From: Bacteroidaceae bacterium | GTDB lineage: Bacteria; Bacteroidota; Bacteroidia; Bacteroidales; Bacteroidaceae | Assembly: GCA_017520935.1 (NCBI GenBank) | Contig: JAFXEF010000046.1 | Location: 1 to 40,827, forward strand | Direction of reading: 5' to 3' | Length of the DNA stretch: 40,827 nt | In this document: in pieces, positions 30,599-39,257 of the stretch | Numbering within the stretch: position 1 is the stretch's first letter | Layout of the letters: the number at the start of each line of letters is the position of its first letter | The notes under the pieces: generated by a model | What the model was told of the DNA's origin: nothing | Seen by the model: the letters and a program-made list of their open reading frames with translations, nothing else | Databases searched by the model: none | Program-made: the position numbers and the translations under genes

Positions 30599-31900
30599 TC
30601 ATTTCCACCAGTTCTTGCTTTGGTGATGGATGATGCCTTCTCCCTTGTTGCGCCTGTCTTTTTTGAGGAACGGTATCTGATAGCCGAGGCCAAACTCCAC
30701 ATATTCGGCGACATGGAGATGGGTCTTGGCTGTTGCTTGCAGGTAGAGGTTGTCCCAGACGCGGGTCTTCAGACCGAAACGGATGTAGTGGAATGCCTCC
30801 TCCGAACCTGCTCCCATGGATTTATAGAAAAGCGGGTGCTTGTGGTCGTGACCATATTCTACATGGCTGTCGTAGTAGTAGTTGCGCGAGGGATTGTAGA
30901 GATATACGCCCCAGTCGACGATGGCTGTGACCAGGCCAAAGCGGAACTCGTTGTTGAGCGCGATGCCTGCACGTATCTTGTCGGCCGTGGTGTAGTCTCT
31001 GTCCTGGCAATACAGGGAACGGCCGGTGCCCTTGTCGATGGCTCCGTTGTAGAAGACATCGGCTCCCACCCCCACGGCATACCAGTTGGTCACGTTGTAT
31101 ACGGCACCAGTATGAAACGAAGAGATCAGGTATAGGGGGTGGTACATCCATGCCCGGTGTGCTCCTGCCGCCCCCGTGATGTTCAGGCTCCACTTGTAGG
31201 GAAGGTCTGGAAACCGGACGGGGCTCTTCTCGGCATCGGCATTGAAGGTCTTGACGACTCCCACACCGGCGTAGATGGCATTCAAGCCTACGTTTGGCAT
31301 GCAGGTGCGTCCATTGCTCATGTGGAAGTAGCCGAACTCGCTGTTGAGTGCCACGTTGCGGGTAATGGGGATGTTCACATTGACACCGGCGTTGAGGTAG
31401 GCGTTGAGATAGCATCCGAAGATGGTGCTGACCTCCGGTGAGGAGTAGTCATAGTTGTCGGGAGACACATTCCCGGTATACCAATGCTCGGTCACCACAC
31501 CGAGACCTGTAGCCACCTTGAAGTCCAGTTCGAAATGCTTGAGCCGTATGGCCGGAATGAGCAGGTAGGGATATGCGGCCACAGACTTGCCCACGATGTC
31601 ATTGCCGAAATCGATGAGCGACATGCCTACCCCGAAAGTGGCGTTGTTGAGATACTGCTGCCAGGGACGTTGCTGCATTGAGGGGAACTCGAGGCCGAGA
31701 TGGATGCCCGTGGGGACAAAAGAACCCTTTTCCCTGAACTTGTCGAAGTGGTGGTTCTGGTCGAGATATGTGCCTGTGAATGGTTGTGCCTTGATGGCAA
31801 ACTTGTTTTTCTCTTTCCCGATTGTCTGAAGACCTTGCGCCGGAGCGAAAGCCGCAAGAAGGATTGTTGCCAGCAGAGATAGGGATAAACGCTTGTTCAT
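30599..31900 (-). CDS. acyloxyacyl hydrolase / PagL-like lipid A 3-O-deacylase homologue
   Basis: This outer-membrane beta-barrel is related to PagL, which removes the 3-O acyl chain of lipid A. A signal peptide covers about 1-22. The catalytic His-x-Ser motif is visible in GYFHMSNGRT (His 193, Ser 195), followed by MPNVGLNAIYAG, the conserved PagL-type continuation. Strands alternate through the whole protein. At 433 residues it is far longer than PagL (about 150-170 mature); the region after 225 forms extra barrel-like strands, as in Bacteroidetes acyloxyacyl hydrolase homologues. The third catalytic residue (Glu in PagL) was not assigned. It is monocistronic, with a -7 box at 31938-31945. 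Confidence 0.8.
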   Translation of the reverse strand: MNKRLSLSLLATILLAAFAPAQGLQTIGKEKNKFAIKAQPFTGTYLDQNHHFDKFREKGSFVPTGIHLGLEFPSMQQRPWQQYLNNATFGVGMSLIDFGNDIVGKSVAAYPYLLIPAIRLKHFELDFKVATGLGVVTEHWYTGNVSPDNYDYSSPEVSTIFGCYLNAYLNAGVNVNIPITRNVALNSEFGYFHMSNGRTCMPNVGLNAIYAGVGVVKTFNADAEKSPVRFPDLPYKWSLNITGAAGAHRAWMYHPLYLISSFHTGAVYNVTNWYAVGVGADVFYNGAIDKGTGRSLYCQDRDYTTADKIRAGIALNNEFRFGLVTAIVDWGVYLYNPSRNYYYDSHVEYGHDHKHPLFYKSMGAGSEEAFHYIRFGLKTRVWDNLYLQATAKTHLHVAEYVEFGLGYQIPFLKKDRRNKGEGIIHHQSKNWWK

Positions 31901-31937
31901 GTCTTGTTGTAAAATTATTCTGTTCTATTCTGGATCG

Positions 31938-31945
31938 CAAAATTA
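31938..31945 (-). promoter_or_regulatory. -7 box for the PagL-like gene
   Basis: CAAAATTA reads TAATTTTG on the minus strand, 37 nt before the start codon. Confidence 0.55.
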
Positions 31946-32182
31946 GGCAATTATATAGCACGAAACAGGGAGAACGATGGCTCTTTCTGACAAATGTTGT
32001 GAAAATTCTTCCAAATAACGATTTTCTCGGGGTGCAAACTGCCGATATGCTATTTGTGTGTTGCTTTTTCATGTGTGGCATGCCCTCCGGATAGCGTCAT
32101 GCAGGATAGCCGGGCTGCTATTGCCGGGTATGCAGTAAGCAAAAAGTTTGAGTGAATAACCTTTCCTATGCAAGAATTTACT

Positions 32183-32244
32183 ACCTTTGCAAAGAAAAGC
32201 GAAGATAAGCGATGCTTGTTGTTCACTCGCTTGCATTATCTTTG
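32183..32244 (+). promoter_or_regulatory. tandem promoters of the C69 dipeptidase gene
   Basis: TACCTTTG (32183-32190) and TATCTTTG (32237-32244) are both good -7 boxes. The proximal one has TTG at 32216-32218 and a spacer containing CTCGCTTGCAT, a variant of the shared spacer motif. Confidence 0.6.
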
Positions 32245-32268
32245 CGGAGGATAAAAAATGCACAAACA

Positions 32269-33909
32269 ATGAAAAAGTTATTCTTGACAGCAGTGACACT
32301 GCTTGCCGCCATCACGAGCGGCATGGCCTGCACGAACCTTATCGTGGGTAAGGCCGCATCGGCCGACGGGTCGGTGATCGTGAGCTATTCGGCCGACTCG
32401 TACGGCATGTTCGGTTACCTCTGCCACTATCCTGCCGGCGTACATGCCGAGGGTACGGTGCGTGAGGTGTATGACTGGGACTCGGGCCAGTTCCTGGGAC
32501 GTATTCCCGAGGCTCCGCAGACCTATAATGTGGTGGGCAACATCAACGAGCATCAGGTTACTATCGCCGAGACTACTTTCGGTGGGCGTGAGGAGTTGGT
32601 AAACCCTGAGGGCATCATCGACTATGGTAGCCTTATCTACATCGCCCTGCAACGCTCGAAGACCGCTCGCGAGGCTATCGACGTGATGACCTCACTCGTG
32701 GAGGAGTATGGCTACTACAGCAGTGGCGAGAGCTTCACCATTGCCGACCCCGGTGAGGTGTGGATTATGGAGATGATAGGTAAGGGCCCTGGCCGTAAGG
32801 GTGCTGTATGGGTGGCTATCCGCGTTCCCGACGACTGCATCTCGGCTCATGCCAACCAGGCACGCATCCGCCAGTTCCCCTTGAAGGACAAGGAGAACTG
32901 TATTTATGCGAAGGATGTCATCAAGTTTGCCCGCGAGATGGGTTACTTCGATGGCAAGGACAAGGACTTTGACTTTGCTGCAGCCTATTGCCCTGCCGAC
33001 TTCGGTGGCCTACGCTACTGCGATGCCCGTGTATGGAGCTACTTCAATATGTATGCCGACCTTGACATGAGCCAATACCTTCCATGGGCTATGGGCGATG
33101 CTTCGGCTACTCCGATGCCTCTCTTCGTGAAGCCCAAGCAGAAGGTGTCTGTACGCGACGTGCAGGCTGCCATGCGCGACCATTATGAAGGCACTCCGAT
33201 GGACATTACCGGTGACCTCGGTGCAGGCCCCTGGAGCATGCCTTATCGCCCCTCGCCCCTGAGCTTCAAGGTAGATGGCGTGGAGTATTTCAACGAGCGC
33301 CCCATCTCTACGCAGCAGACAGCCTTCACCTTCGTGTCGCAGATGCGTAACTGGTTGCCCAACCCCGTAGGTGGGGTGCTCTGGTTCGGTACCGACGATG
33401 CCAACATGGCAGTCTTCACGCCCGTATACTGCTGCACCAACGAAGTGCCCGAGTGCTACGATGTGGAAACTGCCGATGCCGTTACCTTCTCGGAGAAGTC
33501 GTCGTTCTGGCTTTTCAATATGGTGTCAAACATGGTATATCCCCGCTACTCGGCTCTCATAGGTGACTTGAAGAATGCTCAGCAAAGCCTTGAAGATAGT
33601 TTTGCTGCTGGTCAGCCCACCGTGGAGGCTAAGGCCGTGGAACTCTACAACGACAATCCTCCCAAGGCCGTGGCCATGCTCACCAAGTATACCGCCTCGA
33701 TGGCTCAGACTGCTATGGATGTATGGGGCAACCTGGCCAAGTTCCTTATCGTGAAGCACAACGATATGGTGGTGAAGCCCACTGAAGATGGCGGCGCCTT
33801 CAAGCGCACCGAGACTGGCTACGGAGCTGCTCCCGTGCGCCCCGGCTATCCCGAGGATTTCAACCGCCGTGTGGTGAAGGAGACGGGCGACCGCTACCTG
33901 ATGAAGTAG
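32269..33909 (+). CDS. C69-family dipeptidase (PepD-like)
   Basis: This N-terminal-nucleophile peptidase cleaves dipeptides. The start is the ATG at 32269 (MKKLFLTAVTLLAAITSGMA), 24 nt after the -7 box; an in-frame codon at 32212 lies before the promoter and is rejected. The 546-residue precursor has a signal peptide that ends exactly before Cys 21. The mature protein would start CTNLIVGKAASADGS, the C69 pattern in which the exposed N-terminal Cys is the nucleophile. ADPGEVWIMEMIGK and the HANQARIR stretch are further family motifs. It is exported, so probably active in the periplasm or at the surface. A 24-bp hairpin terminates it. Confidence 0.92.
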   Translation: MKKLFLTAVTLLAAITSGMACTNLIVGKAASADGSVIVSYSADSYGMFGYLCHYPAGVHAEGTVREVYDWDSGQFLGRIPEAPQTYNVVGNINEHQVTIAETTFGGREELVNPEGIIDYGSLIYIALQRSKTAREAIDVMTSLVEEYGYYSSGESFTIADPGEVWIMEMIGKGPGRKGAVWVAIRVPDDCISAHANQARIRQFPLKDKENCIYAKDVIKFAREMGYFDGKDKDFDFAAAYCPADFGGLRYCDARVWSYFNMYADLDMSQYLPWAMGDASATPMPLFVKPKQKVSVRDVQAAMRDHYEGTPMDITGDLGAGPWSMPYRPSPLSFKVDGVEYFNERPISTQQTAFTFVSQMRNWLPNPVGGVLWFGTDDANMAVFTPVYCCTNEVPECYDVETADAVTFSEKSSFWLFNMVSNMVYPRYSALIGDLKNAQQSLEDSFAAGQPTVEAKAVELYNDNPPKAVAMLTKYTASMAQTAMDVWGNLAKFLIVKHNDMVVKPTEDGGAFKRTETGYGAAPVRPGYPEDFNRRVVKETGDRYLMK

Positions 33910-33924
33910 TCTTTCTATAGCATC

Positions 33925-33976
33925 ATAAAACATGAAAGCCGCAACAGCATGAGCTGTTGCGGCTTTCATGTTTTAT
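33925..33976. terminator. bidirectional terminator, 24-bp perfect stem
   Basis: Arms 33925-33948 and 33953-33976 pair perfectly over an ATGA loop. The core GCCGCAACAGC is flanked by A-rich and T-rich ends, so both the dipeptidase gene and the convergent transglutaminase-like gene can terminate here. Confidence 0.92.
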
Positions 33977-33991
33977 ATGTGCTGACTCGGA

Positions 33992-35215
33992 TTATTCCTG
34001 ATATATCGCTACTGTCATGGGCTCCTCGCCGAGTGTCACGGCTTCCGTCTTGAGTTTGCCTGCCGTATCGTAGTAGCGAAGTTCATAGGTGGCATTCTTG
34101 GGTAGCAGCAGAGAGAAATAGTCGTTCATGTCGCGGTGAGGGCCTGCGGTGAGTCCACCGCCCATCTGCTCTGTGCCATGGAAGATGTCTACCCCCATAG
34201 CCACGCGGTCGGCCGACTGGGTGGTAGCTCCTCGCTTGGCATAGCCCACTATGCGCAGATGGGTGTGCGTGCCGGCTTCTATTCGGGTTTTCTGTTGCTC
34301 GCGTGCAAGGTCTATGTAGTGCTGTGTCACATTCTCAGCTCCTATGTGTCTGGGAAGGTCTTCTATGGCCGTACTGTCCTCGCCGCACCATACCATGGGG
34401 AACCAGTCCGTTGCCTTGCCGAACCTGGTGGCGTAGATGGCATAGCGGCGGTCGGCAGGGTTGGCCTGTGCGGCATCGGCCATGAACCACAGGTGATCGA
34501 GCTGTGAGGGGAAATAGTACTCGGTGACACGCCACTGACCATCGAGCCATACCTCTGTCCAGCTGTGGTTGCCACGGTTGTCGTGCCATGAGGCAGTACC
34601 TACAAAGCGGGCAGGAATGCCAACGGAGCGGTAGGCGTCGACGAGGAGGATTGACAGCCCCGTACACGATGCCATACCTTGGCGCATCGACTCGCGCGGG
34701 CTCTGGTTGGTTTTCTCTCTCAGCGTGTTGTAGTGGACCCCTGTCAGTGCGGGTATGTGGCTGTTGACTGCGCGTATCGCCTCTTCCAGTGTAGAGCAGG
34801 TGTCTACGGCCGGTGCAAAGAGGGTGTACAGCTCCTCTCGCCATGCATCGCGCACTTCGTCCACCACATAGTAGGGGAGCACATCGGTGAGGTACACCTC
34901 TTCAGGCAAAGCCTGTGCCCATGGGTACTGCTCGCGCACCAGATGAGCCAGGCGTACGTTCTCTGCGAGTAGAGCGAGCGACATGGTGTCGCGGTCAGCA
35001 GCGGGCATGTGGGCGATGAGGTATGCCAGCTCGTCGCGGTATTTCTTGTCGGTCTGTTTTAGTAGTTTCTGTAAGGCCTCGGGACGTGTAGACGATGTTA
35101 TGGCTTCGTTGAGCTCGGGGTTGGAGGATGAGGCGGCATTTAGTTGGGTTGTTGCAATGAATACGGCTACTGTCATTGCAATGAGGATGATCGCTAAGAT
35201 GAGGTTCTTCTTCAT
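33992..35215 (-). CDS. transglutaminase-like (papain-fold) exported protein
   Basis: This 407-residue protein has an N-terminal hydrophobic signal or anchor (about 5-25). The transglutaminase core (about 150-250) carries the triad candidates Cys 184 in GMASCTGLS, His 217 in GNHSWTEVW and Asp 240 in SQLDHLW. The C-terminal 120 residues are beta-rich (LRIVGYAKRG). In bacteria this fold usually acts as a protease or peptidoglycan hydrolase rather than cross-linking proteins. It lies 48 nt downstream of cutC on the same strand and may share its transcript. The substrate is unknown. Confidence 0.85.
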   Translation of the reverse strand: MKKNLILAIILIAMTVAVFIATTQLNAASSSNPELNEAITSSTRPEALQKLLKQTDKKYRDELAYLIAHMPAADRDTMSLALLAENVRLAHLVREQYPWAQALPEEVYLTDVLPYYVVDEVRDAWREELYTLFAPAVDTCSTLEEAIRAVNSHIPALTGVHYNTLREKTNQSPRESMRQGMASCTGLSILLVDAYRSVGIPARFVGTASWHDNRGNHSWTEVWLDGQWRVTEYYFPSQLDHLWFMADAAQANPADRRYAIYATRFGKATDWFPMVWCGEDSTAIEDLPRHIGAENVTQHYIDLAREQQKTRIEAGTHTHLRIVGYAKRGATTQSADRVAMGVDIFHGTEQMGGGLTAGPHRDMNDYFSLLLPKNATYELRYYDTAGKLKTEAVTLGEEPMTVAIYQE

Positions 35216-35263
35216 GTGTTATGTTCTTATGATTGTTTGACTTCTAATGGATATGATATGGGT

Positions 35264-36016
35264 TCATCGGGTTTGTTCTCTTACAATGCCAAGAATCTTT
35301 TTTACTTCTTCTTCATCAACAGTGCGCAGGGCAAACTCGTCAACAGTCTCCGTACCACCCATCGAGATACGGGGATTACGGAACTTCATGCTGCTGGGTA
35401 TAGTCTTTTTGGCACTAAAATGCAGGGCATCGATACCCATCCTGGCAAGCTGCAGGGCATTACTGGAGGCAACTCCGCTTCCTGCCATGATTTCAATACG
35501 GCCAGCTGCAAGGTTTACGGCATGAGTGATATTGCCGATTCCTTCCGTTGCTTTGTCATAGCCGCCCGAGGTGAGTATGCGGGTGCATCCCGTGTCTATG
35601 ATGTCGCGTATGGCCTGTGGGTAGTCGGCGGTCATGTCAACGGCCCGGTGGAAGGTGATCTCCATACCGTGAGCTGCCTCTACAAGGAGCCGTGTGCGCG
35701 CTACATCGACCCGCCCGTCGGCCGTGAGTATGCCTATCACCACGCCCGTGGCTCCTGCATCCTTGGCGTGGGCAATGTCGCGTAACATCGTCTGCACTTC
35801 ATCGTTGGTATATAGGAAGTCGCCACCTCGGGGGCGAATCATCACACTCACATCGATGCCTCCGATGGCACTCACCTGTTCGATAGCAGCAATGGAAGGG
35901 GTGATGCCGCCTTCCGTAGGTGAGGCACACAGTTCTACGCGGTCTACCCCCAAGCGGGCAGCCGTTCGGCATGCCTCCACGGAGTAGGCACATAGTTCGC
36001 ATTGGATGGTTTTCAT
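35264..36016 (-). CDS. cutC: CutC-family protein
   Basis: This is a TIM-barrel protein of the CutC family, first linked to copper tolerance in E. coli, where that role is now disputed. The start is the ATG at 36016 (MKTIQCELCAYSVEACRTA), giving 250 residues; the frame stays open for 160 codons upstream but has no family features there and crosses the promoter. Motifs: GVDRVELCAS, ISVMIRPRGGDF-like VSVMIRPRGGDFLYT, ITFHRAVDM, RILTSGGY and IMAGSGV, the standard CutC pattern. The length is normal. A minus-strand -7 box TACCTTTG (36040-36047) precedes it. Confidence 0.93.
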   Translation of the reverse strand: MKTIQCELCAYSVEACRTAARLGVDRVELCASPTEGGITPSIAAIEQVSAIGGIDVSVMIRPRGGDFLYTNDEVQTMLRDIAHAKDAGATGVVIGILTADGRVDVARTRLLVEAAHGMEITFHRAVDMTADYPQAIRDIIDTGCTRILTSGGYDKATEGIGNITHAVNLAAGRIEIMAGSGVASSNALQLARMGIDALHFSAKKTIPSSMKFRNPRISMGGTETVDEFALRTVDEEEVKKILGIVREQTR

Positions 36017-36039
36017 GCTTGTCTTTGTTATTTTTAAGA

Positions 36040-36047
36040 CAAAGGTA
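36040..36047 (-). promoter_or_regulatory. -7 box for cutC
   Basis: CAAAGGTA reads TACCTTTG on the minus strand, 24 nt before the start codon. The -33 region is unclear. Confidence 0.55.
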
Positions 36048-36142
36048 CTCAATAGTTTTGTATTATGCCCCACATCGCGTGAATAATCCTTCCCCTCATC
36101 ATAAAAAGGTTTTATATGTTTTCGTAAAACAAAACTAATTAC

Positions 36143-36150
36143 TATCTTTG
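36143..36150 (+). promoter_or_regulatory. -7 box of the phosphosugar mutase gene
   Basis: TATCTTTG is an exact -7 match; TTTTCG at 36119-36124 is a weak -33. Transcription would start near 36157, just before the small leader ORF. Confidence 0.6.
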
Positions 36151-36161
36151 TGGTTACTTTT

Positions 36162-36194
36162 ATGTACAACAAGAACGTTTCACACTCTAAATAA
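36162..36194 (+). CDS. possible leader peptide MYNKNVSHSK
   Basis: A ten-codon frame with ATG and TAA lies between the -7 box and the mutase gene, ending 8 nt before its start. Codons 5-10 (NVSHSK) match ribosomal protein L28 residues in this same window, including 17 identical bases (36174-36190 and 18881-18897). The ATG is about 5 nt from the likely transcript start. Translation is not shown; it may be chance or a remnant. Confidence 0.35.
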   Translation: MYNKNVSHSK

Positions 36195-36202
36195 TCAAAA
36201 CA

Positions 36203-37942
36203 ATGGATCAGGAACTTTTGAAACAGGTGACCGCGAAGGCCAACGAATGGCTCTCTCCGGCTTATGATGCTGCCACTCAGGCAGAAGTGAAGGCTTTGCT
36301 CGAGAAGGATGACAAGACAGAGCTGATAGACTCCTTCTATCAGGATCTCGAGTTCGGTACCGGCGGTTTGCGCGGTATCATGGGCGTAGGCAGCAATCGT
36401 ATGAATATCTACACTGTAGGTGCGGCCACACAGGGTCTTGCCAACTATCTCAACAAGAACTTTGCTGGTATGGAGCAGATTTCTGTCGTTGTAGGACACG
36501 ACTGTCGTAACAATAGTCGTTTGTTTGCCGAGACCGTAGCCGACATCTTCTCGGCCAACGGCATCAAGGTGTACCTCTTCGAGGACCTTCGTCCCACTCC
36601 CGAAATTTCATTTGCCATCCGTCATTTAGGTTGTCAGAGCGGTGTCAATATTACTGCCAGCCACAATCCCCGCGAGTATAACGGCTACAAGGCATACTGG
36701 GACGATGGCGCGCAGGTGCTTGCTCCACACGACAAGGGCATCATTGACGAGGTGAACAAGGTGAAGGCTGCCGACATCAAGTTCCAGGGCAACAAGGACC
36801 TCATTCAAATCATCGGTGAGGATGTCGATAAGGTATTCCTCGATGCTATACATACCGTAATGATTGACCCTGAGGTAGTGAAGCGTCATGCCGATCTCAA
36901 AATCGTATACACTCCCATTCACGGTTGCGGTCGCGTGCTCATCCCCTCGGCATTGGCCGATTGGGGCTTTACCAACGTGAATTGTGTGCCCGAGCAGATG
37001 GTCAAGGACGGTAACTTCCCCACCGTAATCTCGCCCAACCCCGAGAACCCCGAGGCGCTCACCATGGCACTTAACCTGGCCAAGCAGCTTGATGCCGACC
37101 TCGTGATGGCTTCTGACCCCGATGCTGACCGTGTAGGTATCGCCTGCAAGGACGACAAGGGCGAGTGGGTACTCATCAATGGTAACCAGACCTGTATGAT
37201 GTATCTCTACTACATCATCACCCAATATACCAAGTTAGGCAAGATGACCGGCAACGAGTTCGTGGTGAAGACCATCGTAACCACCGAAGTCATCAAGCAG
37301 ATTGCCGAGAAGAACAATCTCGAAATGCTCGACTGCTACACAGGATTCAAGTGGATTGCTCGCGAGATTCGTCTGCGTGAAGGTAAGCAGACCTATATCG
37401 GTGGTGGTGAGGAGAGCTACGGATTCCTCGCCGAGGACTTCTGCCGCGACAAGGATGCCGTATCGGCCTGCTGCCTCATTGCCGAGGTCGCTGCATGGGC
37501 CAAGGACAATGGCAAGACTCTCTATGAACTGCTGATGGACATCTACGTAGAGTACGGATTCTCTAAGGAGGTTGCCGTGAGCGTGGTGAAGCCCGGCAAG
37601 ACCGGTGCCGATGAGATCAAGCAGATGATGGAGAACTTCCGTGCCAATCCTCCTCGTGAGATGGCCGGCATCCCCATCGTATGCAGCAAGGACTACAAGA
37701 CACTCGAAGCCCGCGATGCTGAAGGCAACGTGACCAAGCTTGATATGCCTGAGACATCCAACGTGTTGCAATACTTCACTGCAGAGGGTGATAAGGTTTC
37801 AGTGCGTCCTTCCGGTACAGAACCCAAAATCAAGTTCTATATGGAGGCAAAGGGTGCCATGGCCAGCCGTGCAGACTATGCTGAGGCTGACGCTAAGGCG
37901 GCAGCTAAGATTGAGGCCATGAAGAAGTCATTGGGTATCTGA
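36203..37942 (+). CDS. phosphoglucomutase/phosphomannomutase (phospho-sugar mutase)
   Basis: This enzyme interconverts hexose 1- and 6-phosphates, feeding glycogen and nucleotide-sugar synthesis. The 579-residue protein has the four mutase motifs: the phosphoserine loop TASHNP (Ser 153), the metal loop DPDADR (305-310), the sugar loop GGGEESYG (about 397-404) and the phosphate loop RPSGTEPK (about 536-543). The length and the FGTGGLRGIMG opening fit the PGM2-like group of Bacteroidetes. It is monocistronic with its own promoter and a GC-rich terminator. Its products would be precursors for the envelope glycan genes upstream, though no direct link is shown. Confidence 0.95.
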   Translation: MDQELLKQVTAKANEWLSPAYDAATQAEVKALLEKDDKTELIDSFYQDLEFGTGGLRGIMGVGSNRMNIYTVGAATQGLANYLNKNFAGMEQISVVVGHDCRNNSRLFAETVADIFSANGIKVYLFEDLRPTPEISFAIRHLGCQSGVNITASHNPREYNGYKAYWDDGAQVLAPHDKGIIDEVNKVKAADIKFQGNKDLIQIIGEDVDKVFLDAIHTVMIDPEVVKRHADLKIVYTPIHGCGRVLIPSALADWGFTNVNCVPEQMVKDGNFPTVISPNPENPEALTMALNLAKQLDADLVMASDPDADRVGIACKDDKGEWVLINGNQTCMMYLYYIITQYTKLGKMTGNEFVVKTIVTTEVIKQIAEKNNLEMLDCYTGFKWIAREIRLREGKQTYIGGGEESYGFLAEDFCRDKDAVSACCLIAEVAAWAKDNGKTLYELLMDIYVEYGFSKEVAVSVVKPGKTGADEIKQMMENFRANPPREMAGIPIVCSKDYKTLEARDAEGNVTKLDMPETSNVLQYFTAEGDKVSVRPSGTEPKIKFYMEAKGAMASRADYAEADAKAAAKIEAMKKSLGI

Positions 37943-37973
37943 CGATGTAGCAATGCATATCATTACCATAGCC

Positions 37974-38003
37974 AAGAAGGCGAGCCGGACGGCTCGCCTT
38001 CTT
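37974..38003. terminator. terminator between the mutase and GH43 genes
   Basis: A 13-bp perfect stem (core GGCGAGCC/GGCTCGCC, loop GGAC) is followed by CTTCTGTATT. It sits between convergent genes and may serve both. Confidence 0.85.
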
Positions 38004-38033
38004 CTGTATTGTGATGTGATACGTGACATGTGC

Positions 38034-39110
38034 TTACGGCTCCGGCACTATCCATCCTTGGCTATTGAAGTATAGTGGTCTCACAAACAGCTTGGCTCTG
38101 CCGCCACGAGCCTTCTCGTAGGCATGGGCTATGAAAAGAGTCTGTCCGTCGATATCGTATACGGCACAGTGCCCTACGCCGTAGTAGATGATATTGGGTC
38201 CGAAGAGCGGGCTTCCACCCCCCTCGTCCATACAGCGGCCGTCGCGGTCGTAGTAAGGACCCTCTATATCGGTTGAGCGGCCATATACGGTCTTGTAGGT
38301 CGAGTTGTCGCCCCGGCAACAATAGTCGTGGCTCACAAACAGATAGTAGTACTTGCCATGCTTGTATATGAAGGGAGCTTCGATGGCGTTTTCACCAGCT
38401 TCGATAGTGTCGCGCCCCTCGATGGTGAAGTTGATGTTCTTGCCGTTCACGTAGCGTTTGCCGTAGCGGCGTGCTATAGTGACGGGCTCGCTCACGGGTG
38501 TCTGGTAGTCCTCTTTGGCGAGACGTATGAGCTGTATGCCGTCCCAGAACGAGCCGAAGGAGAGGTAGGGATTGCCCTTCCTGTCGACGATAAGGTTGGG
38601 GTCTATGGCGTTCCAGTTTTCCTTACCCCGGTGCGATGCGATGACCATGCCCTTGTCTTCCCATCCGAAGTGAGGCGACCGTGGGTCGAGGGTCTTGTTC
38701 ACGGCATGGCCTATGGCACTGCCGTTTTTGCCGAAGGTGGAGCACGAGTAGTAGAGGTGCCACAGCCCGTTGGCATAGCAGATGTCGGGTGCCCAGGTGT
38801 GGCCGCGGTATCCGCGCACGGTGTCTGTAGCCCAAGCAGGGATGGGACTTAGCACAGGAGCCTCAAACTGCCACTCCTGCCTGTCGGCGCTCGACATTAC
38901 GCTTACGCCCATGCCGGTGGCAAACAGGTAGTAACGCCCGTCTTCGCCCCGTGCCATTACGGGATCGTGTACGTCGGGGTGGCGCGGGTCAAACCTTGGC
39001 CATCGTGGTTTGGGCTGTTGTTGCTGACTGTCTGTGGAGGTGCCCGAAGGCTGGGCAAAGCTGCCTATGGCGCATAGGAGCAGGAGGGTGCTGAGCAGGG
39101 TTCTCTTCAT
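38034..39110 (-). CDS. GH43 glycosidase, arabinan endo-1,5-alpha-L-arabinosidase type
   Basis: This secreted five-blade propeller enzyme probably cuts the arabinan side chains of pectin. The 358-residue protein has a signal peptide (about 1-19) followed by a short Gln/Pro-rich linker. Catalytic residues are Asp 49 (VHDPVM, base), Asp 170 (NAIDPNL, modulator) and Glu 244 (AIEAPFI, acid). GVGHCAVY near residue 315 matches the family His that helps bind calcium or chloride. YYSCSTFGKNGSAIGHA is typical of endo-arabinanases. It is single, with no SusC/D partners here; together with the GH97-GH43 protein it points to use of plant polysaccharides. Confidence 0.88.
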   Translation of the reverse strand: MKRTLLSTLLLLCAIGSFAQPSGTSTDSQQQQPKPRWPRFDPRHPDVHDPVMARGEDGRYYLFATGMGVSVMSSADRQEWQFEAPVLSPIPAWATDTVRGYRGHTWAPDICYANGLWHLYYSCSTFGKNGSAIGHAVNKTLDPRSPHFGWEDKGMVIASHRGKENWNAIDPNLIVDRKGNPYLSFGSFWDGIQLIRLAKEDYQTPVSEPVTIARRYGKRYVNGKNINFTIEGRDTIEAGENAIEAPFIYKHGKYYYLFVSHDYCCRGDNSTYKTVYGRSTDIEGPYYDRDGRCMDEGGGSPLFGPNIIYYGVGHCAVYDIDGQTLFIAHAYEKARGGRAKLFVRPLYFNSQGWIVPEP

Positions 39111-39140
39111 AGTGGTGTCTGTGTGTGTTACAAATCACGG

Positions 39141-39148
39141 CAAATGTA
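39141..39148 (-). promoter_or_regulatory. -7 box of the GH43 gene
   Basis: CAAATGTA reads TACATTTG on the minus strand, 30 nt before the start codon. Confidence 0.5.
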
Positions 39149-39184
39149 AGGATAATTGTCGAGAAACGGAATAGTATATGTGAA

Positions 39185-39215
39185 TAAAATACGCGCGAGG
39201 CATTCCTCGCGCGTA
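39185..39215 (-). terminator. terminator of the Hsp20 gene
   Basis: TACGCGCGAGG and CCTCGCGCGTA form an 11-bp perfect stem over CATT (39190-39215). On the minus strand it is followed by a T-rich run (TTTTATT). It lies 42 bp past the Hsp20 stop. Confidence 0.85.
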
Positions 39216-39257
39216 CATATATATATTCGGCCGTGGTGGTAGACCGCATTGGTGGGG

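Larger units (their letters stand above)
31901..32268. other. 368-base divergent intergenic region
   Basis: It holds the minus-strand -7 box of the PagL-like gene, two -7 boxes for the dipeptidase gene and an AT-rich middle. I see no gene in it; the upstream in-frame extension of the dipeptidase frame crosses the promoter and is rejected. Confidence 0.7.

Noticed and set aside
32258..32272. Four-codon frame MHKQ before the dipeptidase
   Set aside because: Too short to support, although it overlaps the start codon as ATGA.
36017..36499. Upstream extension of cutC
   Set aside because: It is antisense to the mutase gene and its promoter, with no CutC features.
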